Made by a program: the position numbers and the translations under genes. Below are positions 1-12,782 of a stretch of DNA of 64,000 nt, one piece after another. The notes under the pieces were generated by a model. That model ran no database searches. It was not told the DNA's origin and worked only from the letters and a program-made list of their open reading frames with translations. Location: contig CM038725.1 of NCBI GenBank assembly GCA_021613375.1, positions 9,029,089 through 9,093,088 of the forward strand, written 5' to 3'. Numbering within the stretch: the first letter of the stretch is position 1; every line of letters starts with the position of its first letter. Source of the DNA: Megaleporinus macrocephalus (lineage: Eukaryota > Chordata > Actinopteri > Characiformes > Anostomidae).

Positions 1-1490
1 CCAAACAGGGCCGAGGTTGGCTGTCCTTGTAAGGGGGACGACTCCCCTGGGTGGCAATTGTGTTAAAACAGCAGCTATTTGAAGAGTGTAAAAGAAGAGA
101 ATGGGGTCCGAGGCTTCCTGCGAGGGGGTTTCTGCCGGATAACAAAAGACAAAAGAGAGCGCTGACAGAGGAGACGTTATGGGCTCCGGCTGCGAGAATG
201 GGAAAATGAAACGGAGAAGAGAGGCAGGGTGTGGGAGACTGAAGCGAGCACCGGCAGGATGAGTTTGACATGCAAATAGTGCGACAGTTGCAAAGCAGAG
301 CAAAATGAGAGCAAAGAAAGGGAGATGAAAAAAAAGAGGGGGTCGGTGGGAGCAACAGAGAGGTCCAGCCCTCGACAATAAAACCAGGCTGAGTCAGAAG
401 CAAAGTTCAAGCGACGGGGAGGAAAGCAGGGCTGGAATGTGGTATGAGGGGATGGAAAGTTTGAGCCAAGCCAAATAATCTTAATATATGATGAACAAAT
501 AAATATGAAAGCATGCCAAAGGGCAGTGCGGAGAGGAGGAGAAGCTCAGAAAAGATTCAGAGAAGAAGACACGAGGGGTACAGAAAGAGGGGGGAGAAGG
601 CTGGAGATGTTTATGTTACGAGATCATATCTTCAGTTCTGCATGCACTTATCTTGCATGCGTCTGCACATCCATGAAATGAGCTACACAGACTGAAACAT
701 CTTCATGCACACATTCATGCAAAGTAATGTAACCAAATACACGAATGAAGGACAAATGCCTTAATCAAATAAATCCGGCCCTTCAACTTTGAGAGCCAAG
801 AACCGAGAAACAGCTCTAATTTCGATCACTTCGGTTATGCTGAGTTATAGATCCGGCAGGTGACTGTAGTTTAAACTCATTTATACACTGCAAAGTGTTC
901 CGGTACAGCTAGAACTGAGCTTTGTGCTGAAAGAAGAGGAAGAAGGCTACGGTTACAGATATTGATTAAAGTCTGCAAACAGTCACAGTACAGCACGTAA
1001 CCTGAAGCTGAAGTGTGTAACCTGCCTTGCATATGTAACCTTATATATTTACAGTCGTCTGCAGTAGGTGTCCAGGAAGGAGTTGCACTGAAGTCTACTA
1101 TTGTATGCAAAAGTTTGCATAAGCCCGGTCAGATGACATGTTTTGTTTCTTTAGTTATAATTAGTTAACACATCCTCAGCAGAGACTAGACTTGATGGTG
1201 TTCTTCTTTATAATCTCTATTTACTGCTGTTGTTAACATATAAACAAAATAACATGTCGGCCACATTTTATGCTTTATTGTTTCACCCAATATGCTAAAT
1301 TCAGCAAATGAGCAGTAACTTTAACATTTTTTTATTTTTTAATGGAACCTTGCTTTCCTGAAATTCCACATGGATTCCATTATTTTTAACACGACCATAT
1401 CCTAGGAGTGGGAATCCCCACAATATGATATTATCATTATACTTAAGTCACAATACTATTTTAAAAATAGCATAATATGCTAAATAGTGC
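1..1490. other. No gene seen; unassigned sequence
   Basis: No coding exon, RNA gene or clear transposon is visible. The first 700 bases are unusually purine-rich on the plus strand (many GAGA/GGAG runs) compared with the AT-rich remainder. The short open frames here show no family resemblance and no codon-like structure. Confidence 0.5.
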
Positions 1491-1494
1491 AATA

Positions 1495-1960
1495 ACATAA
1501 AGTATTGTGCAAAGGTTTTAGGGACATTATTATATTTAAAAAGCTATTTTTTATGGACAGAAAGCTTTTATTTATTTACTCAGCAAACACTTTAGATTGC
1601 TGCTGAAGGAACTGAATACATTCATACAATGTCTGGGGCAACCAGAAGAAATCTGGAACTACACTTTGTTCTTTAAACTGGAGCTCAAGATATGATCTAC
1701 TTCTTTCACAATAAGATATTCATGTTACTTTGTATTGTAGTTATGGTTTGTATTTATTTATATCTGTTCTAAAGATATCTGGTGTTCTTACAGGTGAAAA
1801 TACACCAGTAGTGTATACTGTGATTTATTACCTTTATTATTAACTGCTCATTCTGTCTACAGAGAAGAACTCTGACAACATCTGTTTTATCTAATGGGAT
1901 CATCTAATTCGATCATTCATAAAAACCTTTAATTTGTACAATGACATGTTGATACTTGGC
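1495..1960 (+). mobile_element. Dispersed repeat, Tc1/mariner-like end (copy 1 of 3)
   Basis: Shares long stretches with 15760-16100 (same strand) and 42081-42475 (opposite strand). For example, the tract with CACAATAAGATATTCATG at about 1710 is found reverse-complemented at about 42095. The left edge reads GTATTGTGCAAAGGTTTTAG, which resembles Tc1/mariner terminal repeats I know from teleosts. No transposase is visible, so it is probably a non-autonomous remnant. Class assignment is inference; the repetition itself is read directly. Confidence 0.55.
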
Positions 1961-2091
1961 ATTTGTGTATCAATACAACATTGCCATGCTAATATTGCAG
2001 TGCCCCTGCTCCACCTGTATCATACTCTGTATGAAGGGTGGGCAATATGACCATGTTTATCATTACTGTGCTCAAATATCACTATTTATAT

Positions 2092-2343
2092 AATATATTC
2101 TCACTGTCCAATGAAAAACATGTAAATTATTTTTTGTCGATTTTGAGTTTTCTACATCATTTGAATGTCAATGGTCGTTGACATTGTGTAAAAATTTCAT
2201 GATGAATGAACCAACAGAAGTGCTCCAAAACAGCTTGTAAATAATTCTGGTTCCATTGACTTACATAGAAAGTAAAATATGTTTTTGTCCTGTAAAGTTG
2301 CAATTTTGGAGATACTTGTTTTTCATTGGACAGCGACGATATG
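2092..2343 (+). mobile_element. MITE family M1, near full-length copy
   Basis: Bounded by inverted repeats: TGTCCAATGAAAAACA near the left edge and TTTTTCATTGGACAGCGACG at the right. The interior contains TTCCATTGACTTACAT, also seen in other copies. At least ten copies or fragments occur in this window. No coding capacity. Superfamily is unknown to me because no clean target-site duplication can be read. Confidence 0.65.
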
Positions 2344-5300
2344 CTTTTCAGAATATGTCATAAATACTATTAATACTTATAGAATAACTTCATGTTTCAT
2401 CACTATTACATTCATATGGATAAGCTTATCTGAACAGGCAGCTCCAGTTGTTTAAACCACAACCTTGCAAGATGTTAAACACTTAAGACTTGGTTTAATT
2501 AATGTAAGCATTGCTTCCAGAATCCATTCAATTCGTATTTGGCCAATTATCAAAGACATATGGACCGAATGTAAGTGGGCAGGGCTGTTTTTTTAAAGAA
2601 CAATGTTTTATTAATTGTGCTAGTCTGTTAGCCACAGTGTTACAGATGTTACTAGGTGGCTTGAAGTGAAAGTTTGACAGACATAGCAACAGTAACAAAC
2701 GGAGGCAAGGCTATATTTTGAAGCACCTTGAAGTATTGTGATGTTATATCTTCTGCCACCACTAGAGCATAAAGTGACTTTCATAACCATGGAGGACTCT
2801 GGACCTTTCAACACTGACCATGTTGCTGATATTTAATGGAAATCTTTTGCAACAAGTCAACATTAAAAGAAAAAAACACATGCATTACAAAACATGTATT
2901 CCAGCTTTCTGGCCAAAGGTGACTTGAACAAGACATATCTGGCTCCTACTCAACTTAAATACTCAACTTAAATCCAGCTCATTGCTGAAAGAGCGGCATG
3001 CTTATTTCTCCAATTAGAAAGCCACAAGGAACTACCATAATTACAGCTCCTTTCAAGTGGGTTTCTCCTCGCAAAGGCCAGACAATTACACAGGAACCAT
3101 TCAGTCAGGACCTCCCCCAGCTACCTCTCTCTAAAAAGAAGGGTGATGAGAGTTTGAGCCCCCAGGCGATCAGCCTTTCTCCTGCTTCAGTAGGCTTCCT
3201 TCATCACTGTGTAGAAAGACTGGCTCCCTCCACTATGGCAGCGCACACTACAGCCATTGATTTAAGTCTGTTATCTATTCTTAATTATATCTTCTGAACT
3301 GCTGTGTAAACAAGACAATCCCTCACTCTGTGAGCTTTGAATTCTCTGAGAAGAACGCTCGATCGGTCAAGGGTCTTAAAACATCTACAAGCACAGCAGT
3401 ACAAACATGTGCTTTCCTGGTGGATGAACTCGTTTCAACATTTGCTGATAAGTTTGGGGCCTTCGGTGGGTTACACGCTGTACAGTAGATTCCTTCTCCG
3501 GATTATCTGGGACTGGGTGGCTACTGGGCCTCTCTAAGGGAAGACTCCTTCGGGACCACTCTGGCATTTCCTGTACTAAATGTCCCACATAGCTACTGGA
3601 ACACAGACCCGCACTCATCTACACATATTCTGATACCTTAAAGTTACAAAATCATTCCTTAGTTTTAGAAGCTTTAATGTTTTGAGCCTCCTGACTGAAT
3701 ATGAATGCTTTGTTACATACTTTTCATAGCAACATGACATACAGGCTTCAGACTAATTACTCGGACATGCTATTGGTGGCATGAGCTGAAGTTCATTTTT
3801 GGCTAGGCCTGTAAAAACCTGAGGAGGCCAACTTGGTAGACACATTTTTCATGTCAGGCTACAGCCTAATCCTTACAGCACTGCACTCATCACCCTACCT
3901 AATCCCATCTTTCCACAACAGGGTGATACAAAACCATAGCAATCAAGCAGAAAGCTGGATTTACATAAACCCATCCAACAAGAGAGCACAACTTGAAGAG
4001 AACAAAGCTAAACAACGGAGGGGTGCAAAGGAAAGGTAAACAAATGCAGCAAACCTCTTTATCCTAGGCTAAAGCATACTGCCAAGTTTGTATGAAGTGT
4101 TTCAGGACCACTTAGATTTTGCTTTCGATGACTCGATGCATTGAAGCAGACATTTAATTTGACATTTTGTTTCTGATTGATAACGCTAATAACAAACTAA
4201 AGGTTTAAGGCAATGGTGGATAGAAAATAAACAAAGATTGACAGAGATTGCAACTGACCCACCCAGTCCTAGGCCTGGCCAAAATCTACCATTTAATATT
4301 TTGTGTTATAATACGTAATACTCTGTATAACAGCATTGCATTCCTTACTCTCATCAATGTGAGAGACTTCATGATGTATTCTTTTTGTGTTTTTGTCAGT
4401 TTGAATGCATGTTTAAACTTCTCAGTACCTTCTTCACTACAATACCCAGCATGCATTGCCAGAATATGTCAAACAACTACTGGTAATCTCCCCAACAGTG
4501 ATAAAAGGATAATCCACTTATGTAAAGGGTAAGAAATATAGATTAGTGACATTTGGCTTCTTAGCAGAAACAGTATCTATCAGGCTTCCTTCTGCATTTG
4601 TCAGCAAGTGGACAACGAAACAATGATGTATCTGCTTCAAGAGATCATCCCTTCGTCAAGACACATCATCAGAACAAGGGCTTCCTAGTCTTTAACTAAT
4701 CTGGGCTGATTGACTACACATGGTTTCAGAGGAACATTGTGTAAATCAGATGTTTTTGTCTAATCTTTGCTTTAAAACGAAGCTCTATTGCTGATTGTCA
4801 GGTTGCACAAGCTTAGTGGACACTAAGGCACTAAATCTTGTGACTTCTGTTTGCTTGCTTATTGATCTTTGTCCCTTTTTCTTCTTTGTCAGAGAACAGT
4901 TCTAGTTTGAATCACCCAAATGTTACCCAGTGATTTGAATCCCAATCACAGCTTCTAGCTTGTTTTTTTTTTTAACAGCACTTCCTTTTCTCAACTCAAC
5001 AAGAACTTGCTTGTTTTGGTCTGCTGCTTTTTCATCCCACCTTAAAAATTGTTGCACAAGCACTCGTGGAGCTCGAAACAGCAGCCACGCCCAAGGTTCC
5101 GAGGGGTAAACTGAGGCAGAAGCGTATGGGCATTACGAAACAAAATACCTTCAATCGGTTTACCTGCTGGGCTGTGTGTCAGGTCTCCATTACCACACAT
5201 TTTCAATGCATTCCCGAACCAGGATGACAGCGAGGTTTGGATGATCTCATAGCAGCGTGTTATTAAGATCTCAGTAATTATTATTATCTCTTTGGAAATG

Positions 5301-6109
5301 GGGGAACAATAAATTGCAGGCACTTCACAGCTCTACTGGCACGCATACAAGGAACGCTCAAGTGGAGCTAAAACAATGCAGAACAAGGCAAGTGCTTCCA
5401 AGTTTCGGCAGGCCTGAGTTGCTTATCCCCATCACTCATCTTGTCACCTCTGCTGTTTGACAGCAACCACTCCAACTCCACTTAAAGCCAGTTTAAGAAT
5501 AAAGGCTATCCAGAGACTTAACTCAACAAGATATTGAGACTACGGTCCATCTGGCTGGCCACTGAACACTGTGTTTATGATGTATGATCTATGGGCCTGT
5601 GGGCTCAAGTAAGGGGGCCACACATTTGCTAAGAAACAACAGGTGACTTCAAACACATCATGTAATCTAGACACGCTATAAGAACATTAGTAACTGTGAA
5701 TGGCAGAGTATGATTCTTATCTTAATTGTTGTCAATCAGCCAAAACATGATTAGAGTCTGCTTATTGTTTTAGACTGGAGCTCCAAGGCTAACGTAGCTT
5801 CTAATGGAAGCTTGCATCAATTTGCAGTATACATACTGCGGTGTACATACTGCACGCCTAAATCACATACATGCCTTGAAGCATGTCAATTTGTGAAGTA
5901 CACAATAATGCTGATGTGGTTTCTGATACTGTATGACATACTGATATCATTAAAAGGAAATATGTAAGCTGTACAGTTAAAAGATTTTTATACATAATGG
6001 TATACAGTGTCTGAAAACTAGTGTATATGTGAATCCTTATGGGGCAAAGCTTCTGCATTATTTAATAATTAAGATGTAAACAACAGAAAATGATGTGAAA
6101 TGAAAGATG
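2344..6109. other. No gene seen; unassigned sequence
   Basis: AT-rich unique-looking sequence. I found no splice-bounded exon, RNA gene, tandem repeat or clean transposon ends. Open frames at about 2998-3297, 4248-4532 and 5042-5323 (minus) are short and resemble no family I recognise. Confidence 0.45.
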
Positions 6110-6715
6110 CACTGTAGTGAAACATACAATGGTGGGTGATAGGAACCAGATGTTGCAACGTCTACATCACTTTTTATTTACTCTTGGGTAAAAAGGGCCG
6201 GTGAACCTACATGTGTCTTCTGAGATTTTTTATTTTCGAGCCTCATTTAATTCCACACATTAAATGAGGCCTACTGGAACAGATTTACATGCTCCAAAAA
6301 CATTTCAATACTCATACTGTACGTCTATCTGTATTCATCCTCTGTCTGATACACTCTGTTAGAGCTCCTGTGTCTTTAAGCCCCACCTCCTGGTGAGCCC
6401 AGTGTGCTCTGACTGGTCAGCTCGCCCACTGTGTTCTGATTATTCTGACTAACCACCAGAGCAAACTCTTACAAACATCCAGTAGGTGCTGTGAGTCATT
6501 TGAGGGCATGCAAAGCTCACCAGTAGGCGGCTTAACGAGTGTGTTACAAGATTGCATCATCTTGTAATCAAAGAAAACAGCTGGAATTTGAACAAGGCAC
6601 TGAGGAAAGTGGTTTTATGTAGGAGATAGGTTCTCCCTCTGGTGTGTACACACTAAAGGAATGTGAAAAACCTAAAAAGTATAATAGGTTTCCTTTAAAG
6701 AATATGTTTTAGGTC
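6110..6715. repeat. Probable interspersed teleost repeat
   Basis: Contains a stretch with CTGACTGGTCAGCTCGCCCA and a run around CAAGATTGCATCATCTTG that I associate with a repeat common in related fish genomes. A weakly similar stretch (CCTGATTGGCTGCTC context) occurs at 14390-14545. Boundaries are approximate and the class is unknown. Confidence 0.3.
6240..6270. other. Perfect 12-bp hairpin
   Basis: GCCTCATTTAAT is followed by a 7-nt spacer (TCCACAC) and its exact reverse complement ATTAAATGAGGC. It lies inside the repeat-like region 6110-6715 and may be a transposon terminus or chance palindrome. Confidence 0.6.
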
Positions 6716-7632
6716 AAAACTATCATAAAACAATCTCTGAGGAAGTGCATTTATAAGGGTATATCACATAAATGTGACTTTTTGCAAAATATAATGTTTT
6801 AAGTCTTTGCTTTTCTGTGGTATTTCTTAAGGTGGTTAGGTTAAACAAAACACAGCAGGCTTGGTGCCACTATCTTGAGCAGAGGCTCTGATGTCAGGTT
6901 ACATGAGGTCAGTGGACGCTCGCTGACCCACCCTTCCTCCTTGTATCTGCTCAAGATCGCAGGCTGTTTGTTGTTGTATTCTTCATCCAGCTTGTCTCCA
7001 GTCTGTGATGATTAAAGAGTTCAGGTCTCAGTCTACCCAGACTGCTGTTTGCTAAACACACAACACCTCAGACTTTCCCAGTGCGACCTCAGTTGCCCCT
7101 GGGCCACTACAGGCAAAACATGGTGATCCTTTATGAAGGTTGAGGTAGACAAACTGCCTATTAGAAGTTTGGGAACACCCATTATTATTATTTTAAAAAA
7201 TGATTGTATATCAAGGACCAAACCAGTTAAATAGAAATCTGCTTATATCTTATCATCTAACTTTACCAAAATATATGACATCATAACCTGGGACTCAATA
7301 TAATGAATAAATGCAATATCAATAATATGCAAGTTACTTGGAGTCCTCATAATTTGCCTTTCCTAGGTCTCCATTGTGTTATATAACAGAACAAGTCTTC
7401 CAAATCGTTGCGTAGAGAAGTTAGCACCACCAGAACCTGTGACTGTACACTTCCTCAACCAGTAATGAGCATTCAAGCCCTTTACAGTGAGTCGCATAGT
7501 AGCAATGACGTTTAATTTCAAATTTAGCAATACTAAGCCTTAAGCTACTCTCTAATTACACAAAATACATCATTTTTTAAAATATTATATCTATTAATGT
7601 GGAACCATCAAGACTTTATCATAAGCAGTGGC
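6716..7632. other. No gene seen; unassigned sequence
   Basis: Nothing identifiable beyond AT-rich sequence. One minus-strand open frame at 7033-7221 has no recognisable similarity. Confidence 0.4.
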
Positions 7633-7693
7633 AGTAACACTTCACTGTAGGGTACTTTCTTCATAAAGCTACATGACAACTACATAAACATCA

Positions 7694-7785
7694 GTGTCCA
7701 AAGAAAAACAAGCCTCTCCAAAATCATAATGTCGTGTTTATTTAATATAGACAAATGGAGATATATGTTTTTCTTTGGACAGCAA
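7694..7785. mobile_element. MITE family M1, short palindromic copy nested in GGTAACAC element
   Basis: The left end GTGTCCAAAGAAAAACAAG and the right end TGTTTTTCTTTGGACAGCAA are inverted copies of each other. This leaves a roughly 92-bp near-palindrome with almost no interior. It looks like an internally deleted M1 element inserted in the older element around it. Confidence 0.6.
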
Positions 7786-7822
7786 CAATAAGCTTATCAT
7801 GACAACTGACATAGCTCTACAT

Positions 7823-8410
7823 CAGAGGTCACTAATAGGTGGACCCGGGTCCGGACCCAGACGTCTTCCAGTGCGGACCCAAACTGATAAACTATTGAGA
7901 ACTACTTAATTGGGGCTTCATTCTGGCAGTGTTTATTTTAATTGGTTTTACTTTTCTTGTCTTTACGGCACACGGTCTGAGCGCCGCAGACCAATTGTGT
8001 GCATTGTAAGTTCACCAAAGGCTCCTCAGCCAATCAGATCAGTGCAGATTCGGAAGTGCGCACGCACACAGGCGAAGTATGAAGCGAGAAGCAGCAGTCG
8101 GAGAATAAAGTGAGAAAAAAAAGCATTCTCTTTTTTAATGTAGACTTTTTTATTTGAAGTTCTATAAAAAATTCATTCAGTTCCTCATTTAAAACATTAA
8201 AGAAATATACTGAACGGTATTTGTAATTTGGTTTATATTTCAGTTGCTGATGACATAAAACTCTAATAAAACTACTAGGCTACTTCAGTACACAGGATAT
8301 GGCACTGAATCATAACACAAGTTATAGTCATAACACAAACACGGTCCAGACCTTGGCCTGAGAGCATTCCCTCTGACTGGACCTTACTGAATTCTATTTA
8401 AATACCTCTG
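7823..8410 (+). mobile_element. Non-autonomous hAT element (copy 1)
   Basis: Starts with CAGAGGTCACTAATAGG and ends with CCTCTG, giving CAGAGG-type hAT termini. It is flanked by an exact 8-bp target-site duplication, CTCTACAT (7815-7822 and 8411-8418), the size typical of hAT. It shares interior segments with the copy at 17172-17867, such as CCAATCAGATC, AAGCGAGAAGCAGCAGT and GGTCCAGACCTTGGCCTGAG. It lacks the transposase relic found in copy 2. It interrupts the element at 7633-8609. Confidence 0.85.
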
Positions 8411-8610
8411 CTCTACATAAATGTTATAAATGCTTATTCCAGTAGACATCATCTGTTATAAAGGCTACTTCAGCTAACCGTTTTAGAAATTGGCAATAGT
8501 AGTGAATGACGCCTTTTGGACTATACATATATAAATATATCAGTTGCCATGACAAGCTTATGTAGATGTCATGTAGCCCTAAGAACAGTACACTAACGTA
8601 AAGTGTAACC

Positions 8611-9532
8611 ATATTGGGTGTTCAGCGTACCAGTTTGCAGGCTAAACTTATAAAAACTGCTGGTATGAAGACATACTTTGTATTAATTACACTAAAGACA
8701 GGAAGGCAGATTAATTGAAAAAAGAAAGACAAGAAAAGAATCTTCATGCAATCATGTAAAAGGCCTGGACAATGTTGCAAAAATCTTATTGATGAATTAA
8801 ACATCTCTCTGACCGATAAAGGAGGAACAAAAAAAAAAGAGGGAATAAAATTTTTATATTAAGTCTGTGTGCATACTGTTTTCTGTGTTGCTGTCTAGTA
8901 AAATTAGAGGCAGTCAGTGTTACACAGAAAAAAGACTATCAAACCTCACAGTAGAATGTAGAATTTGCTGCATCTCCCAGCATTATTTCCAATATATAAG
9001 AGTTTAAAACTAGTCTGTGAAAGAAAACTGGCAAACTATTATTTACACCAAACTTGATCTTCATGCAAAGTCTGGAGAATTTCAAAATAACACAAAGCTT
9101 CTCAAATCGTTTGCTGGACAGTGTGTATAACAGGATTCAACAAATACCTCCAAACGCTTTTGGTTTTTTTAAATTTGGGGATAAATCACTTAAACAAAGC
9201 TGCTTTTAATTTCAAGGCTCCGCAAGAAACTGAACACTGACCGGTGTGGCCACTCTGAGGGGCCAGTTCAAAGCGGCAGAGAGGAAATCTGCAAACAGCA
9301 TGGTGCCTCCTCACAATGGGCTAAGAGGCGGATATCACTAGCGTGACCGCTGACAGGATCACAGGCACATATTGCTGTGTTTGGGGTGGGAGAACAAACA
9401 ACCCAACTTCTGAAGGCGCGTCATTAGGGAGGTGTTTTCGTGGTAACGCACCATTTACACCTGCATCTTTTTATTCAACAAAGAAAACCATGCATCTTGT
9501 CATTTATATAGTTTGAAAACTACTGGCAGACG
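8611..9532. other. No gene seen; unassigned sequence
   Basis: AT-rich, with short A-runs near 8828. No exon, RNA gene or clear repeat boundary could be read. Confidence 0.4.
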
Positions 9533-9660
9533 ACTGGACCAATAGAAATGCTCCACCATCTCTTGGAATAAAACCTCTTTTCCATCAACGTACACTGATG
9601 CCTCCTGTGTAAAGTTAGTATTTTGAAAATACCAGTTTTTCTTTGGACAGTGACAACATG
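9533..9660 (+). mobile_element. MITE family M1, right-half fragment
   Basis: Interior tract GACCAATAGAAATGCTCC is also found at about 29054. The right end is CAGTTTTTCTTTGGACAGTG. The left end is missing or too diverged to see. Confidence 0.6.
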
Positions 9661-10380
9661 CATGGGAATCCCTTGCGCATGGAAATGATGCAATCAGAAA
9701 GCTTGGTTAAAGCTTGGAATTTTGGATAAAGTGGTAACAAGGCAATAAAGGAACAGCTGAAACATTATTTCCAACCATAAAAACTGGTGTTAAAACTCTT
9801 AGGACTGCCATGATGAATCAATCAAGCTCAACTACTCAATTAAAAATAATCAGGGATTGTAGTTTACCTACTGCATTAAACAGTACTGGTCAGTTAATGA
9901 TGCATATTTTAAAAATGTGGTACTAATCTGCTAGTAGTTATGATGTTTTAAGAGGGTTCATATCAAACATTGAAGAGCACTATAAAAAAAAAAAAAACTG
10001 AAAGGCAGTATGTTCAGCAAATGCATTAAACATCACGATGACTGGACAGAAGCTTGACCTCAGGGTTAGGCCAGATGAGCGCAGGCCATCTGTGGAGGAC
10101 GTTGTGGCTCGGTGTACAACACACACTGCATTGTCTGAGGCTTACGCCTCTGTTCGTGCAGCCTAGTGGAACTGCATAAATATTTTCCTACTGCGCTGCA
10201 CTGCATTTCCAAGTCCTCAGCGCAGAGTGTATGAGCCTTACAGGAGTTCTTTCCATCCACAAGCCAATTCCAAAGAGCCAGCAGAGGAACTAGCTTGAGC
10301 TGAGCTCATATGCATGACCAATGAGATGAACAGCAGAAGCACAGTGAATAGCAGGCAAGACTATAATAACACATCCTCTC

Positions 10381-10383
<3 letters not shown>
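9661..10383. other. No gene seen; unassigned sequence
   Basis: No supported feature. An A-run occurs near 9985. A minus-strand open frame at 10066-10260 has no recognisable similarity. Confidence 0.4.

Positions 10384-10449
<66 letters not shown>
10384..10449. repeat. (TA)n microsatellite
   Basis: Uninterrupted AT dinucleotide run of about 66 bases. Confidence 0.97.
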
Positions 10450-10451
<2 letters not shown>

Positions 10452-10859
10452 AGTGTGAAGAAACTCCCAGTGAATGTCCGGTGAATGTAAATAATGTTAA
10501 CCTAATAAGTAAAGCGCAGTTCAGCTACATGGAAGCCTCAACTTCCCCAATGTTGTTTGTCAAATTACAGTAGATACATAGAGAACAATACTTTGTGGGG
10601 TTTTATTTTCTTTGTATAGCACTCGCCATTGTAGTTACACAGAACAAGTGCTTTACACAGGATTATAAATAAACCATTGGAAAGATACAACACTATTGTC
10701 TTAATTACTGGCAGAAGAATGAGCCATATGGCATATGGTAGCCCAAATAAACATATCACTGCTGCCCAAATAAACAGATATGTCCATTTTTGGAATCATC
10801 TGAACGCAGCAGCTGCTGTTTATATTGTGTAAACAATTCATAGTTAATAGATCAATGCA

Positions 10860-10975
10860 CCAAAATCAACTGGAAAAAAATCGGATTCCATTGACTTGCA
10901 TTAAAATGTATATGATTCGTGGCCCTCTCCTGTAAATTAGTCATTTTGGATATCAGCAACAATAGTTATAACAAT
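10860..10975 (+). mobile_element. MITE family M1, diverged fragment
   Basis: Matches the M1 interior (TTCCATTGACTTGCATTAAA) followed by the subterminal CCTGTAAATTAGTCATTTTGG tract and a truncated right end. Confidence 0.5.
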
Positions 10976-11549
10976 CAGGATAATTTATAACATTAAAAAC
11001 ACCTATTAAGCATGCATTCCTAGCTTTTCCTGGGATGCTCTTCCAGAGTTTAGGTTCTATGCAATATGAGAAAATGTGTTTTCCCACCAACAGAGCTGTA
11101 CGTGATCCAGGTTAGTACGACATGCCAGAGATGGGCCATTAGGAATAATCACACATCCGCTGTGTTTTATAACTACAAATCAGCACTGCAAGCACTGGCA
11201 TCACCAGCTTCACCAGAAATTCCTGGGACCTCCCCATTTCCACACATAACCAGCCACCCGTGGACAAAAACATGTTTTTGTTGTCAAAGCCACTTCAGAA
11301 AAAAATTAAAACCAGGAAAAAACATACCAATGCTGTTTCTGGGCATGTACCGGAGAGAGGACTCATCTCTCAAGATTCACCGCAGCGGCATGACACGCAC
11401 GGCCTACTACTCCCCAGCCAATCACTCAACACCTTAAAACTCTCACAGCACAGAACCGGAGCACAACAGCACCCACACACCTGCCTCCTTCATACTCACA
11501 ACAGAAAAGATAGTCATGAACACAGATTTAACCACAGTAGAGTTCAACA
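10976..11549. other. No gene seen; overlapping open frames rejected
   Basis: Two overlapping plus-strand frames (11066-11437 and 11260-11724) are open but unrelated to any family I recognise and lack exon signals. The second runs into the MITE that begins near 11550. Confidence 0.4.
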
Positions 11550-12170
11550 TGCATCCAAAACCTACTTTTGCCTACTACTCAGTACTGAAATCAGTAGGCG
11601 AGCATGGTTAGCATGTCTGAGTACTCAGTATTCATCTAGCATCTGGGTAAGTAAACGTCACCTGGATGACCTCCTGAATCAGGAGACATTTTTAAGTATG
11701 CTACCACACTGTCCTAGCCCATAACTCAATTGGAGTAGTGGATGAGTTTAAAGCAGAGAAAAAGAAACGGTGGAAAGCGATAGGTCGGCTGTGTGTATGT
11801 AGCTACTGCTGCTGAACTGCTGCTACAGAAGTTAGAGCTACTTCTGAGGTGAAGTTCTCCTGATTCATTGTCTCCAAGTTACAGCTCGACACTGTCTACA
11901 GGGTACAGATTCAGACACACACGCAGCTCAAATGTCACAAAAAGAATCTAAATCTATCTGTAAATGGGGCTTTTAATAAATATCGTGATGTTTACAGTGG
12001 TGGTCTAGCATCTTGCGTCACATGACGTTGAGGGACGTCATGCGTCCAAGGTTGTGTGGATACTTAACACTCGCGCACTGAAACAGTCTACTGCTTTACC
12101 GCTCGAGCAGTACATACTGACTCCAATCTAGTACCTACTGACTTAGTAGCCGATTTTAGACGCAACCCAA
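11550..12170. mobile_element. Non-autonomous DNA element with GCATCCAAAA-type ends
   Basis: The left end (GCATCCAAAACCTACT) and the reverse complement of the right end (GCGTCTAAAATCGGCTACT) are diverged inverted repeats. The interior (GGCTGTGTGTATGTAGCTAC, CAGAAGTTAGAGCTACT, TCTTGCGTCACATGACG) is homologous to 56090-56397 and, inverted, to 55461-55700. No coding capacity. Superfamily not determined. Confidence 0.6.
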
Positions 12171-12775
12171 GTCTAGCGAAGACAGTTCTAGAGTTTCTGA
12201 TTAGAGCTGTGTGCTGGCAAAAACCTGGCAACACATATCGTGTCATGATACAGGGATATATTGTGATACTGTTATTAGCATGATTAGACCTAATAGTGGG
12301 AAAAACTGTCATACTATAAACACATACCACCATGGATAGATTTGCCAATGCTAATGCTAGCAGTGCAGCCTTACGCTACTTGTTTACAGTGGAGTTATAC
12401 AGCCTAATGCCTGATAGATCACAACACTTCTATCTAGCAGTCAGGGTTTAAACATGACACTAAATAAACTACCTGTCTGTCTTGGCCTGTAAACTATTAA
12501 TTAAAAATCAATACTGGTCAACTTTCAGAGTCTTTTAATAGTGTATGAGAGGATTGGTACGCCACTCCACATACTGACCAGCTCTGAATTTTAACACAAA
12601 ATCACTGACCTCTACAAAGTTGTAAAGCTAAATGACCTGTTTTGGATGAGGCAGCATGATCATGCAGTGCAGTACTGAAATAGCCACACCTCATCAGCTG
12701 CAACAGTCCAAATAAACTCTGGGAGATGTACGACTCAAAAGAATGAATCAAAAAAGCTCAACACCTTCAGAAAAG
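12171..12775. other. No gene seen; unassigned sequence
   Basis: AT-rich. Part of it (about 12225-12345, with ATCGTGTCATGATACAG) resembles a repeat fragment also seen near 29340-29450, but too weakly to bound. Confidence 0.35.
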
Positions 12776-12782
12776 CCACCAT

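Larger units (their letters stand above)
7633..8609. mobile_element. GGTAACAC-ended DNA transposon, non-autonomous, with nested insertions
   Basis: The left end (GTAACACTTCACTGTAGGG) and the reverse complement of the right end (GGTTACACTTTACGTTAGTG) form diverged terminal inverted repeats. Both ends are followed by a shared subterminal tract (GCTACATGACA, then CTACATAA). GGTAACACTTTA-type ends are a common teleost TE signature. A second member is at 62230-62953. It carries an M1 MITE (7694-7785) and a hAT element (7823-8410), so it is the oldest layer of the nest. No transposase is visible. Confidence 0.7.

Noticed and set aside
7910..8113. 67-codon frame with a QPIRSVQ motif, also seen near 17400
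   Set aside because: Both lie in the non-coding 5' part of the hAT family; the conservation is element homology, not a host gene.
11066..11724. 123- and 154-codon frames
   Set aside because: No domain, no exon signals, and they run into the MITE beginning near 11550.
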